20,294 nt of DNA, from NCBI GenBank assembly GCA_014896635.1, contig JADBKA010000080.1, forward strand, positions 1-20,294, written 5' to 3'. Made by a program: the position numbers and the translations under genes. Positions 7,391-15,310 of the stretch are shown in pieces (positions within the stretch are counted from its first letter, which is position 1; every line of letters begins with the position of its first letter). This DNA comes from Ktedonobacteraceae bacterium (GTDB taxonomy: Bacteria > Chloroflexota > Ktedonobacteria > Ktedonobacterales > Ktedonobacteraceae). The notes below the pieces were generated by a model, which made no database searches, was not told the origin of the DNA, and worked only from the letters and a program-made list of their open reading frames with translations.

Positions 7391-8050
7391 TCACGTGGTG
7401 CCGAAGGTACGGCGGAGTTCCTCTTCCCCTTCGCGCGTGACAAGCGCATAGATCTCATCGTTAGCCTGGAGCACGGTCTCGGCGACCGGGAAAATCGGCT
7501 CACTCCCTCTCATGATGAGTGCGAGGTTGCTCCTGCGCGGCAGGTTAATCTGGCTCAGCTTTTTGCCGATGGCGGGAGAGAGCGATGGAATGGTCAGTTC
7601 GACGATCTCCAGACCTGCCCGTTTGAGATTCATCAGTGTGATGAAGCGCTGACCTGGCAACTCAGACTCGACAAGGGAGAGGATGGATTTCGTCGGGCTG
7701 ACGGTTACGTCGATGCCCAGTTTCTGAAACAGTTCCTCGTGGCGCGGATTATTCAGGCGGGCAATGGTTCTGGCGACGTTAAAACGTTTTTTCGCTACCT
7801 GGCAGATAACCAGGTTGTCTTCATCTTCGCCAGTGACAGCGATAACGACATCCGCGCGGCGCGCGCCAGCTTCTTCTAGCGTTCTTGCCTCGCAAGCATC
7901 CCCTTTGAAAACTGCCTGTCCCAGTTCTTCGCTCAACGTCTGGAAACGGGCATTACTCTTTTCCAGGAGCAAAACCTCATGTCCCTGACTGAGTAAATTA
8001 CGGGCGAGGTAGTAGCCAACCTCGCCCCCACCTCCGATGATTATATACAT
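7391..8050 (-). CDS. trkA: TrkA family potassium uptake regulator (RCK domains)
   Basis: The 219-residue protein starts with a Rossmann NAD-binding motif, IIIGGGGEVGYYLARNLLS, then an acidic residue at the end of the second strand (LLLEKSN) and the family segment ADVVIAVTGEDEDNLVICQV. This TrkA_N (RCK_N) domain covers about 1-116. A TrkA_C domain follows at about 135-215 (ELTIPSLSPAIGKKL and NDEIYALVTREGEEEL). Such proteins sit on the cytosolic face of Trk/Ktr K+ channels and gate them in response to NAD(H) or nucleotide. ATG 8050 follows AGAGG. The gene is 40 bases downstream of a second, shorter TrkA_N protein and is probably in one operon with it. No channel subunit lies in the window. Confidence 0.9.
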   Translation of the reverse strand: MYIIIGGGGEVGYYLARNLLSQGHEVLLLEKSNARFQTLSEELGQAVFKGDACEARTLEEAGARRADVVIAVTGEDEDNLVICQVAKKRFNVARTIARLNNPRHEELFQKLGIDVTVSPTKSILSLVESELPGQRFITLMNLKRAGLEIVELTIPSLSPAIGKKLSQINLPRRSNLALIMRGSEPIFPVAETVLQANDEIYALVTREGEEELRRTFGTT

Positions 8051-8090
8051 ATGGAAGCCTCTTTTCTCTTCCTCTGTTTGTTGTGCATAA

Positions 8091-8507
8091 TTAGCAAGGA
8101 TTTACCTTCTTGCCCATAAGGGCGTCAGAGAGCATTTCGGCGCCAATGACGGTAGGACAGATCGTTTTCAAGCCCAGCTCGTTATAGGTGTCCTGGCGCA
8201 GCGGGTCATAGATACGACAGACAACTCTGGGAACGTGGAAAATTTCTTTGGCTATCTGGCTTGCCATGATATTACGATTATCGCCATTGGTTACAGCAGC
8301 AAAGGCGTCGGCGGTTTCAATACCAGCGCGCTTCAGCACATCTTCATCCACACCGTTCCCAACTACCGTCTCTCCCCGAAATCCGGGTTCAAGGCGCTGA
8401 AAAGCCTCACTATTGGCGTCAATAACTGCTACCTGGTGGCCGGCCCTGTCCAGTTTAGTGGCAAGTGTCGCGCCTACGCGGCCACAACCAAGAATCACGA
8501 CTTTCAC
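8091..8507 (-). CDS. TrkA_N-only NAD-binding protein
   Basis: The 138-residue protein starts at GTG 8507 behind a perfect AGGAGG (8514-8519), six bases away. It has the Rossmann motif VVILGCGRVGATLATKLDRA, then an Asp at the second strand end (VAVIDANS) and AFAAVTNGDNRNIMASQIAK. Only the TrkA_N domain is present; the C-terminal RCK_C domain of its neighbour is missing. It ends ALMGKKVNPC without obvious disruption. It is the first gene of the pair and may form mixed RCK rings with the 219-residue protein, as paired TrkA-like genes are thought to do (inference). Confidence 0.88.
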   Translation of the reverse strand: MKVVILGCGRVGATLATKLDRAGHQVAVIDANSEAFQRLEPGFRGETVVGNGVDEDVLKRAGIETADAFAAVTNGDNRNIMASQIAKEIFHVPRVVCRIYDPLRQDTYNELGLKTICPTVIGAEMLSDALMGKKVNPC

Positions 8508-8563
8508 AAAGAGCCTCCTGTCCGGTCAAAAGACCGCAGCAAAGGATTCTTAAAAACCATCCT

Positions 8564-8572
8564 ATTATAGCA
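8564..8572 (-). promoter_or_regulatory. Extended -10 promoter of the trkA pair
   Basis: The minus strand reads TGC-TATAAT (8564-8572), a perfect -10 with an upstream TG. No good -35 is seen. The leader to GTG 8507 is about 50 bases. Confidence 0.5.
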
Positions 8573-8588
8573 TAAGCAGGGTAGCTCT

Positions 8589-8616
8589 TTTACGTAGTCA
8601 TCCTTGTTGATATACT
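8589..8616 (+). promoter_or_regulatory. Promoter of the FemAB-like gene
   Basis: TTTACG (8589-8594) is 16 bases from TATACT (8611-8616). Transcription would begin near 8623, which argues against the TTG starts at 8604 and 8607 and for ATG 8649. Confidence 0.45.
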
Positions 8617-8648
8617 GTAGATACATCGTGAGAAAGAGTGCTCATTCT

Positions 8649-9704
8649 ATGCTGGACCAGAATGCACGTTATGCGCTGCACGAAGTAACAGGCAAACAGC
8701 GCGATATGTGGGATTCATTCATCAACGCGCATATGGGGGGACATTTACTCCAGAGCTGGGACTGGGGCGAGTTAAAAGCCCACACAGGTTGGTGGCCCTT
8801 ACGCCTGGGACTGTGGGACAGGGAGACAGGTGAGATGGCTGCTGCTGCCCAACTACTACGCCGCAGTGCGCCGCATCTCCCTTTATGGCTGGGCCATCTG
8901 GCCTATATCCCGCGAGGACCGGTCATTGACTGGTCACATCCAGATCTCTGCTCGGCCTTTTTCCGGCAGCTTGATGATTATTTGTCGGGGCATGGTGCGC
9001 TTGCACTCTGGCTGGAGCCAGACGAAGAGGCAGGGACGCCCGCTGGGGAACTGGTGGGGAAGCGGCTTGATGCGTTGCCTGTTCAACCGGTGCGTGCAGT
9101 ACAGCCGGTACGGACGATTGTCGTGGACCTGGCGCCTGCTGAGGAAGAACTGCTAGCAAAGATGAAAGAGAAATGGCGCTACAATATACGGCTGGCAATG
9201 CGTAAGGGTGTGACTGTGCGCGTAGCAGCCTCGGAGCAGGATGTGTACGCCTGGTATCGCCTGCTGAGTGTGACGGCTGAGCGCGACCGCTTCGGCATTC
9301 ATACCGTCGATTACTACCTGCGCGCCTGGCAAATGCTGACCGTGCAGGATCGGGCCAGGCTGCTACTGGCCGAATATGATGGGCAGGTGCTGGCCGGCAT
9401 CTTCGTCAGTTGTTTTGCGCGCCAGGCCATCTATCTCTACGGCGCTTCGAGCAATGAGCAGCGTAATCTCATGCCCAATTACCTGCTCCAATGGGAAGCG
9501 ATGCGCTGGTCGAAGCAAAAGGGAGCTGCTACCTACGATCTGTGGGGTATTCCTGAGACGGACGCGCCAGAAGAGGCGATGGCCGGCGTCTACCGCTTCA
9601 AAAGCGGCTGGGGAGGCCGCATAATACGTTTTGTGGGTGCCTATGAGCGAGTCTATCATCCTCTGCTGATGCGCCTGGCCCGTCGTTTTTTGCATTCCTC
9701 GTAA
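8649..9704 (+). CDS. FemAB/FemX-family peptidyltransferase
   Basis: The 351-residue protein belongs to the FemAB (lipid II:amino-acid transferase) family, which uses aminoacyl-tRNA to add branch residues to the peptidoglycan stem peptide at the inner membrane face. Seen are an N-terminal GHLLQSWDWGELK, a basic stretch EKWRYNIRLAMRKGVTVRVA that usually opens the second GNAT-like domain, VLAGIFVSCFARQAIYLYGA, and the late motif YDLWGIPETD with GVYRFKSGWGG. No long coiled-coil insertion is evident, so it is closer to the short FemX/BacteriaFemABX type. The chosen start follows a weak AAAGAG and lies downstream of a promoter. It is divergent from the trkA pair, and the wall enzymes further right fit a murein-related role. 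The amino acid added cannot be told. Confidence 0.88.
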   Translation: MLDQNARYALHEVTGKQRDMWDSFINAHMGGHLLQSWDWGELKAHTGWWPLRLGLWDRETGEMAAAAQLLRRSAPHLPLWLGHLAYIPRGPVIDWSHPDLCSAFFRQLDDYLSGHGALALWLEPDEEAGTPAGELVGKRLDALPVQPVRAVQPVRTIVVDLAPAEEELLAKMKEKWRYNIRLAMRKGVTVRVAASEQDVYAWYRLLSVTAERDRFGIHTVDYYLRAWQMLTVQDRARLLLAEYDGQVLAGIFVSCFARQAIYLYGASSNEQRNLMPNYLLQWEAMRWSKQKGAATYDLWGIPETDAPEEAMAGVYRFKSGWGGRIIRFVGAYERVYHPLLMRLARRFLHSS

Positions 9705-9840
9705 AATTAGCCCGATCATCCCTGAACTCATCTGCCTGTCTGCCGATAAAAACTATCAAGTGCAGAATCAGGAGATCTGACAGGTTAAGGTCTCTCGAAA
9801 AAGCACTGGAGAAGATATATGTGGATGGCAGGATGTAGTG

Positions 9841-11119
9841 ATGAAGCGAAGAACAATCATTGGTTTTGTGCTCCTGGTAGGCGCTGTGGCCGTTGCCGGA
9901 ATAGTCGGAACAGGCGGCGGTCCGCTGAGCAAAAACTGGTTACGAGGGAATACAGAGACGAACGGGTCTCATGCCGGCAGTTCTACTCTCATTGTTCAGT
10001 CCTCGACCGTTACCGTCTCAGCAGGCTATAAATACTATACTCTCAAAGACACCGGAGGCTTCCTGGCCGTGCTCGCAAGGGAGCACATGAGGAGCACCGA
10101 GACGCCGCAGCCCTGCCGTTTGGGCCTTTTCGGCGTTCTCCTGCCGATAGCGTGACATCCTCACTCTTTCGCCTGATGGACGTTACCTGGCGATTGACGG
10201 CAGTAGTGATCACGGCGAAATGGTCTGGATCTATGATACTCATGCGCGTACGCTGTACATGGCGCCGCAGCATGTGGCAGGCAATTTTCTGCACTGGCTG
10301 CCCGGTGGAAGCGGGCATACCTTTCTCTATCGCCCGGTCCTGCCACAGGGACCGGGTGCACCTTTCGATGGAGGAACCTGGAATCCGGGCCTCTGGCTGG
10401 TTGATGCCGCAACCGGCGAGCATCGCAATATTGCGATTGGCGTTCCTTCCGTCGATCTCATTGATGCCGTCCCCTCGCCTGATGGGCGGCGCATCATCTA
10501 TTCCACTACCGCCGGCCTGGGACAGGGCAGCGCAGTTTTTTTGATGAAACGGGATGGGAGTGAGCGCAGACGCCTGTTCGCGCTTGAGGGCGCCGAGGCA
10601 CGCGCAATAGCCGGTCTTTTTCGCTGGTCGCCCGATGGCGCGCATATCGCGTACGAGCGGCTTTCCGACAGCGTTATTCCTTTTCTGCCCGCCGGCCTCT
10701 GGTTGATGAATGCCCAGGGGACAGAACAGCGCTGGCTGGCTGACGTTGATGGGGGACATGGCTTCAGACCTGTCTGGTCGCCTGATAGCCGGAGCATTGC
10801 CTGTGTTGTGCGCACAAACGTCGATGATCACCTGGCCGACACGCAGGCACAGGCATTGCAGAGCGCGATAGGCGTCGTAGAGGTCCAGAGCCGGCGCTTC
10901 TGGCTCGCTGCCTCGCCTGCTCAAACACAGGTGCAGTGGAACATCAATCCAACCTGGACAGCAGACAGCGCCAGTATTACGTTCACTGCCCTCAATCCGC
11001 TCAATCGTATCGTGGGCAGCACACCGCGCTACTGGTCTGCACAAATCGACGGCCATCACACATTACCGGTCCTGAAACCGCTCACTCAGCCATTGCAACA
11101 TATCATCGCTCTGAGCTGA
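9841..11119 (+). pseudogene. Secreted/membrane-anchored TolB-like beta-propeller protein, frameshifted
   Basis: ATG 9841 follows AGGA (9830-9833) and opens MKRRTIIGFVLLVGAVAVAG, a signal anchor. That frame runs through TLKDTGGFLAVLA and ends at TGA 10153. A second frame then carries LPFGPF and DSVTSS (about 10075-10165). A third frame, open to 11119, carries LSPDGRYLAIDG and the rest of the propeller. WD40-like/PD40 units seen are LSPDGRYLA, PSPDGRRIIYST, WSPDGAHIAYE, WSPDSRSIACV and WTADSASITFT, about five blades. Two single-base losses, one in a G-run near 10080 and one near 10160-10168, would restore one gene of about 425 residues. It may be a broken gene or carry sequencing errors. An in-frame ATG at 10220 gives 299 residues without the export signal. 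The function of the intact protein is not known. Confidence 0.7.
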
Positions 11120-11360
11120 GGATGGGAACGGTGTCCCCTTGCACCCCGCCATTGATGGGGGAGCTACAATTTTTCTCTTATGGGGGATTGATGTTTAGAC
11201 TAATTTTGCATGGAACGGCCTGTGAAGCAAGTCGAAGCCATTTTTCAGAAAATCGGATGAAGTCGCTTCCCGCCTGACCTCATAAAAATTTAGCCTGAAC
11301 ACCAGCGGGAGAAAGAAAATTAAAGAGTGAAAGACAGAAGATGGAGAGTGTGGGGCGCAC
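11120..11360. other. Gap without a gene
   Basis: These 241 bases between the propeller pseudogene and the M23 peptidase gene hold no convincing open frame, terminator or promoter. A short G-rich run near 11155 is all that stands out. Confidence 0.4.
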
Positions 11361-12569
11361 ATGATTATAAAAAAACAGGCATATCTCCTTCTTACCATTA
11401 CAGCAGCCTGCCTGCTGGCAATAGCGAGCGCCGCGAGTGCTCTCTTTTACAGCAGTATGACAGATCTGGAGGTAAACGCGACTGAACTCTCCGCCGCCAG
11501 CGGAGCGCCTTTCCTCTACCGTCCCTATTACGGGAATCAGTCGGTATTGCAGCGTACTATCTCGTTTGTCGATCATGACAAACCCTGGTATGCCAGTGAT
11601 GGAGTTTTTGTGCGCTACGATGGTCGTACATGGAAAAGTGCTTCGTTAAGTTCGTGCTCGGCAGGCGTGAACTGTTATGATGGACATAATGGCTATGATC
11701 TGAATCTGTACTTTGAGCCGGTGCTAAGTGCGGCCAGGGGAAAAGTGATACGGGCTGGCTGGTACAACCAGCTCAACCACAATGCCTCGTTTGGCCTGTG
11801 GGTAGCGATTGATCATGGCAATGGTATAGCGACAGCTTACGGGCATCTGAGCGCGATCACGGTGGCTGTCGGTGATACTGTGGGAAATCAGTGGCAGATC
11901 GGCACCAGTGGCACGACAGGATCTGCAACCGGTCCACACCTGCATATGTCCACGTACTATCTGCCGCGCTGGCAGGCAACTGATCCCTTCGGCTGGTCTG
12001 GACGCGGGCGCGATCCCAATATTGTAGCGGACCGCTACCTGTGGACCAGCAGGCCGGCGGCTCCGCAGCAGGCGCCCCGGCTGGCGGGCCGTGCCACGTA
12101 TCCAGGAGCGATTCTAGTAGATGACGGTGGACCAGGCTGGAGCAGCAGTGGCAGATGGACACGTAGTGCCGGCAACAGTGATATACGCGGAGCCTTGCAC
12201 TGGACCACGACCGCAGTGAGAGCGACCGCCACTGCCACCTGGACTCCGCGCCTGCCACGTGATGGTTACTATGAGGTGGGAGTGTTCGTGAACGATAACC
12301 ACGCCAGCAGCGGCTGGGCGCCTTACACCATCTACAGTGCCGATCCTGGCCGGCCCGGCGTGGAAGTACGCCATGTCGTTTACGTTGATCAGTCACATAT
12401 CGGCTCGTTTGCTGGAGCCTACGGCAGAGTGAATACGGGTCCGCAGTGGGTCAGCATCGGCAGTTACTACTTTCGCGCCAACATGCATGGACGTGTCGTG
12501 CTCTCCAACGGCACTGGCGGCAGTGGCGCGCAGATTGCCGCCGACGCCGTAGAGTTCGTGCCAATGTGA
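11361..12569 (+). CDS. M23 family metallopeptidase with golvesin-like C-terminal domain
   Basis: The 402-residue protein begins with a signal or anchor helix (QAYLLLTITAACLLAIASAA). The M23 (LytM) domain spans about 95-215. Zinc ligands are His109 and Asp113 (HNGYD) and His195 (GPHLHM, with His193), plus YGHLS at 160-164. Two Cys (99 and 105) could form a disulfide. Such enzymes cut peptidoglycan cross-bridges or stem peptides outside the cell. The C-terminal part (about 250-402) resembles a golvesin C-terminal-like module, with IRGALHWTTT, ATWTPRLPRDGYYEVGVFV, WVSIGSYYF and a final ADAVEFVPM. It probably binds surface polymer or protein (inference). Both parts are complete. The start ATG 11361 has only a weak G-rich site upstream. 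Confidence 0.88.
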   Translation: MIIKKQAYLLLTITAACLLAIASAASALFYSSMTDLEVNATELSAASGAPFLYRPYYGNQSVLQRTISFVDHDKPWYASDGVFVRYDGRTWKSASLSSCSAGVNCYDGHNGYDLNLYFEPVLSAARGKVIRAGWYNQLNHNASFGLWVAIDHGNGIATAYGHLSAITVAVGDTVGNQWQIGTSGTTGSATGPHLHMSTYYLPRWQATDPFGWSGRGRDPNIVADRYLWTSRPAAPQQAPRLAGRATYPGAILVDDGGPGWSSSGRWTRSAGNSDIRGALHWTTTAVRATATATWTPRLPRDGYYEVGVFVNDNHASSGWAPYTIYSADPGRPGVEVRHVVYVDQSHIGSFAGAYGRVNTGPQWVSIGSYYFRANMHGRVVLSNGTGGSGAQIAADAVEFVPM

Positions 12570-12624
12570 GATTTGCAACGCTGCCAGGCGTACAGTCGTA
12601 CAAAAGATGGAAGGGGGCCAGGGG

Positions 12625-12692
12625 CTTGCCTCGTGGTGGGGAGTGTCCCACTTTCCTTTTTCCCTCTTCAGGAGAGGGCTGTATAACAGGAG
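12625..12692. repeat. Dispersed repeat, copy 2 (partial)
   Basis: GGGGAGTGTCCCA (12639-12651) is followed by a C/T-rich tract and CTCTTCAGGAGAGG, matching the order of motifs at 2601-2655 (GGGGGATGTCCCC, C/T tract, GGAGAGGAG). It is shorter and degenerate, and fills the gap between the M23 and PLDc_N genes. Confidence 0.5.
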
Positions 12693-12704
12693 AGGAAACA
12701 AACA

Positions 12705-12974
12705 ATGGCAGGATCAGAAGGAAGAGGCTGTATCGCCAATTCATTACTATTCCTGATAATCATTTTTATCCCTGTAGTCGGGCAAATTATAGAAACGTTG
12801 ATGATTCTGGAAGACGATCACACCTTGACTGGCAAGCTGATCTGGCTGGTGGTTGTCTGGCTGCTGCCTTTTATAGGACCGCTGCTCTACCTATTCTTTG
12901 GTCAGCGTCCTCCTGGCAGCCGTGGGCGCATCATGTTCGGCCAGCCTGCTTACCAGCAACAGTACCAGCGGTAA
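12705..12974 (+). CDS. Small PLDc_N-like membrane protein
   Basis: The 89-residue product starts at ATG 12705 behind AGGAGAGG (12687-12694). Two hydrophobic helices (CIANSLLFLIIIFIPVVGQI and WLVVVWLLPFIGPLLYLFFG) lie either side of a short acidic turn. The second helix with its ending LPFIGPLLYLFFGQR is the hallmark of the phospholipase D N-terminal-like (PLDc_N) family, often found as stand-alone small membrane proteins of unknown role. The tail is Gln/Tyr-rich. It stands between two repeat copies and appears monocistronic. Confidence 0.72.
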   Translation: MAGSEGRGCIANSLLFLIIIFIPVVGQIIETLMILEDDHTLTGKLIWLVVVWLLPFIGPLLYLFFGQRPPGSRGRIMFGQPAYQQQYQR

Positions 12975-13007
12975 TTCGCAGATCAGTTTGTACAATGAGG
13001 GTTCCCC

Positions 13008-13112
13008 AGAGGGGAACAGGGTGTTCCCCGAAACCCCCTTTTTCCTTTTTTGGAGAGGAAGGATACTCTCTCAAGTTCACGCACATGGGGATGCCCTCCT
13101 TTTTCTTTTTAT
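13008..13112. repeat. Dispersed repeat, copy 3
   Basis: GTTCCCC-GAAA, a C/T tract, GGAGAGGAAGGATAC, CTCAAGTTCACGCACATGGGG and a further C/T tract follow the same order as 2601-2721; TTCACGC(G/A)CATGGGG is nearly identical in both. The palindromic arms are less perfect here. Confidence 0.6.
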
Positions 13113-13184
13113 ACGGATTTGATATTCTACGTGAGTATGGTTAGTCGCTCTATTGCGCTTTTCTATTTCTTCTGATTAAATAGG

Positions 13185-13295
13185 GGATGATCGTAAGCGA
13201 GAGTCCAGGAACTGCCAGTTCTCGGACAGAGTCTGAGGGATTGCTATAGTACCATTTTTTAAGTGGCTCTGCTATGAGAGCATAGCTTTTTAACT
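13185..13295 (+). ncRNA. Possible small RNA ending at an intrinsic terminator
   Basis: About 100 bases of non-coding sequence contain the hairpin GAACTGCCAGTTC (13209-13221) and end at a strong terminator at 13271-13291. No open frame leads into that terminator: the nearest upstream gene stops about 300 bases earlier, beyond a repeat copy. A weak promoter (TTGCGC, 17 bases, TTAAAT) lies just upstream of 13185. It could equally be a distant terminator of the 12705 gene. Confidence 0.25.
13271..13291 (+). terminator. Rho-independent terminator
   Basis: The stem GCTATG (13271-13276) and CATAGC (13281-13286) has an AGAG loop and is followed by TTTTT, with another T-run shortly after. Confidence 0.65.
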
Positions 13296-13381
13296 TTTTC
13301 TCTCATCGTTCGATTGCTAATGATAGCCTTCAATCAACTTGAGTCGGGTTTATTGAAAAACAAGTAAGAATAAAGAAGAGT

Positions 13382-15115
13382 ATGCAAAAGGAAACTGTTG
13401 TGCTGCAAGCGGGGCGCAGTAAAAAGAAACGGCCTGCCGTCACAGTTCTGGCGCGTCTGATGCTTGCTCTGGTACTCTTGAGTGTACTGTCGATGTTATT
13501 GAGCGCCTGTAGTGGTGATCCACATGCTCAGCAGCAGGCGAATCAGAACCGTATCAGCTTGAATCAGGCATTGCAGCAGGCGCGGGATATCGGCATGCCG
13601 CAGACATCCCTGGATACCATTATTCTTCAGAAGCAGGCGCTTGATCAGTCGCGCGCTCCGTTGACGCTTTTTAATGACCAGGCAGCAACCGACTACTATC
13701 ATAATCTTGCGATCCGCTATCAGCAACTCAGGATACAGACGCAGGGTGTTGTGCAGGTGACAACGGAGCAGCTCAGAGTGCAGACGCAGACCGCACTGCT
13801 CGCCTTGCAGAAAACGCTCGCTCAGAAACGTTCCGCCAACCTGCCGGTAGATGCGCCGGCGCAGATCTACCAGCAGAATGCGATGCAGTTCAAGCAGGCT
13901 ACGACTCCCGGCCAGTACCTCGCCATCAGCCGGCAGGTCAACGATGCAACGGCAACGTTGAATATGTTGCCAGACGTGATGGAAAAGCTGAAGACGCTCG
14001 GCGAAGTAATTGCCCTGCTGAAGGGTGAAAAAGTGGATGTGAGCGAACCACAGCAACAGTACAACGATGACAAAGCTGCCATTGTGAAAGCGGTCACACC
14101 ATCGGCGCTGCAACAGGTGGGACAGCAGATCGACAATCAGAATCAGCAACTGGCGACGCAGTACCAGCAGCTTATTCCAGATCTCGTCACCAAAAAGCTA
14201 GACGAACTCGAAGCTGAAGTACAGGAAATGCAAAAAGATGGCATAGATGTCACAGCTTACCGGAAATTGCTCGACGATGACCGCGCGCGAGGCAGTCAGG
14301 TCAAAACCATGAACGATTTCCTGGCCTTCTCAAAAAAAGTCTCCACTGACAAAGCCTCGTGGCAAGGAGACCTGCTCAAAGGCCGGGCTATAGCGCAGGT
14401 AAAGCAATTCCACCAGGAAGTGCAAAGCTGGGCCAACGCCCACATGTATTATGATAAATACGACGGGAAGAATTATCCGCTCAACTATAGCTATATGGAG
14501 AAGGGTATCGGTGAGGACCTGGACCGCGAACTGAGCAGTGCCACAAAACTGGAAGATTACCAGCAGGCGTTGACCGATGCGCAGAATGCTTACTTTCATC
14601 TCCAGATGCTGGAGCAGGATTACAAGGATAAAACGCCCTATGATCAGGTGCATCAGACGGATCTGCAATTGCTTGATCGTTACAAGTTACAGAATGCCCA
14701 GGTCATTGTTGTCTCGACGATTGAACAGGCGTTACGCCTGTACGAGAACGGCAAGCTCGTGCGCGGTTTCCTGATCACTGCCGGGCGGCCAGAGTTGCCA
14801 GCAGTGCCGGGTCTCTGGCGTCCGCTCTGGCGTCTGACAAATACCGAATTCCGCTCGCCGTATCCTAAAGGTTCGCCCTATTACTACGAGCCAACAAAGA
14901 TCAACTATGCCATCCTGTATCATGAAGGCGGCTACTTCCTGCACGACTCCTGGTGGCGCAATGACTACGGCCCCGGCACGCAATTCTACCATATCGACTC
15001 CAGTGGCAATGTCAGCGCCTCTTATGGCACGCATGGTTGCGTCAACATTCGGGAAGACCAGGCTGCCTGGCTCTACAACCGCACGAGTTACAACACCATG
15101 ATCATCATTTATTAA
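13382..15115 (+). CDS. L,D-transpeptidase (YkuD) lipoprotein with long helical N-terminal region
   Basis: This is a 577-residue lipoprotein. Basic residues and a hydrophobic stretch (LMLALVLLSVLSMLLSAC) end in a lipobox with Cys43 as the lipidated residue. Residues about 50-430 are Gln/Lys/Asp-rich and helical, with repeated patterns such as QQQYNDDKAAIVKA and EDYQQALTDAQNAYF, probably coiled coils forming a stalk. The catalytic YkuD domain is at about 435-577. VIVVSTIEQALRLYENGKLV opens it, and GTHGCVNI carries the catalytic His551 and Cys553. Such enzymes make 3-3 cross-links in peptidoglycan, or attach proteins to it, from the outer face of the membrane. The family motif usually reads HGCxR/N, so the active site looks intact. 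The start follows a weak GAAGAG. Confidence 0.9.
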   Translation: MQKETVVLQAGRSKKKRPAVTVLARLMLALVLLSVLSMLLSACSGDPHAQQQANQNRISLNQALQQARDIGMPQTSLDTIILQKQALDQSRAPLTLFNDQAATDYYHNLAIRYQQLRIQTQGVVQVTTEQLRVQTQTALLALQKTLAQKRSANLPVDAPAQIYQQNAMQFKQATTPGQYLAISRQVNDATATLNMLPDVMEKLKTLGEVIALLKGEKVDVSEPQQQYNDDKAAIVKAVTPSALQQVGQQIDNQNQQLATQYQQLIPDLVTKKLDELEAEVQEMQKDGIDVTAYRKLLDDDRARGSQVKTMNDFLAFSKKVSTDKASWQGDLLKGRAIAQVKQFHQEVQSWANAHMYYDKYDGKNYPLNYSYMEKGIGEDLDRELSSATKLEDYQQALTDAQNAYFHLQMLEQDYKDKTPYDQVHQTDLQLLDRYKLQNAQVIVVSTIEQALRLYENGKLVRGFLITAGRPELPAVPGLWRPLWRLTNTEFRSPYPKGSPYYYEPTKINYAILYHEGGYFLHDSWWRNDYGPGTQFYHIDSSGNVSASYGTHGCVNIREDQAAWLYNRTSYNTMIIIY

Positions 15116-15125
15116 AGGCACGAAT

Positions 15126-15150
15126 GGCAGGAGGCTGATCGTCTCCTGCC
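15126..15150 (+). terminator. Strong hairpin after the L,D-transpeptidase gene
   Basis: GGCAGGAG (15126-15133) pairs perfectly with CTCCTGCC (15143-15150), followed by the palindrome GGGCCGGCCC. The usual T-run is missing, so it may be a weak or Rho-assisted terminator or an mRNA end stabiliser. Confidence 0.45.
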
Positions 15151-15247
15151 GGGCCGGCCCCTGGATCGAGGAAGCTTTTCTGTAACCTTTATAACTTTTT
15201 AATGCCCTTTTCCGATTTTTTATCTCGTCCAGATCTTGATTGTGCTA

Positions 15248-15253
15248 TATAAT
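15248..15253 (+). promoter_or_regulatory. -10 element upstream of the methyltransferase
   Basis: A perfect TATAAT lies 58 bases before the start codon. No acceptable -35 is found at 16-18 bases, so the call rests on the -10 alone. Confidence 0.35.
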
Positions 15254-15310
15254 GTCCTCTAAGCAGACTTTATTTTCACTTAGACAAAACAGCGAGGTAG
15301 AAGTAAAAGC

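Noticed and set aside
10043..11059. 338-codon minus-strand open frame
   Set aside because: It lies opposite the beta-propeller gene, whose SPDG repeats are clearly the coding strand; the minus product shows no motif.
13496..14149. 217-codon minus-strand open frame
   Set aside because: It is antisense to the L,D-transpeptidase stalk, and no start site or family is seen.
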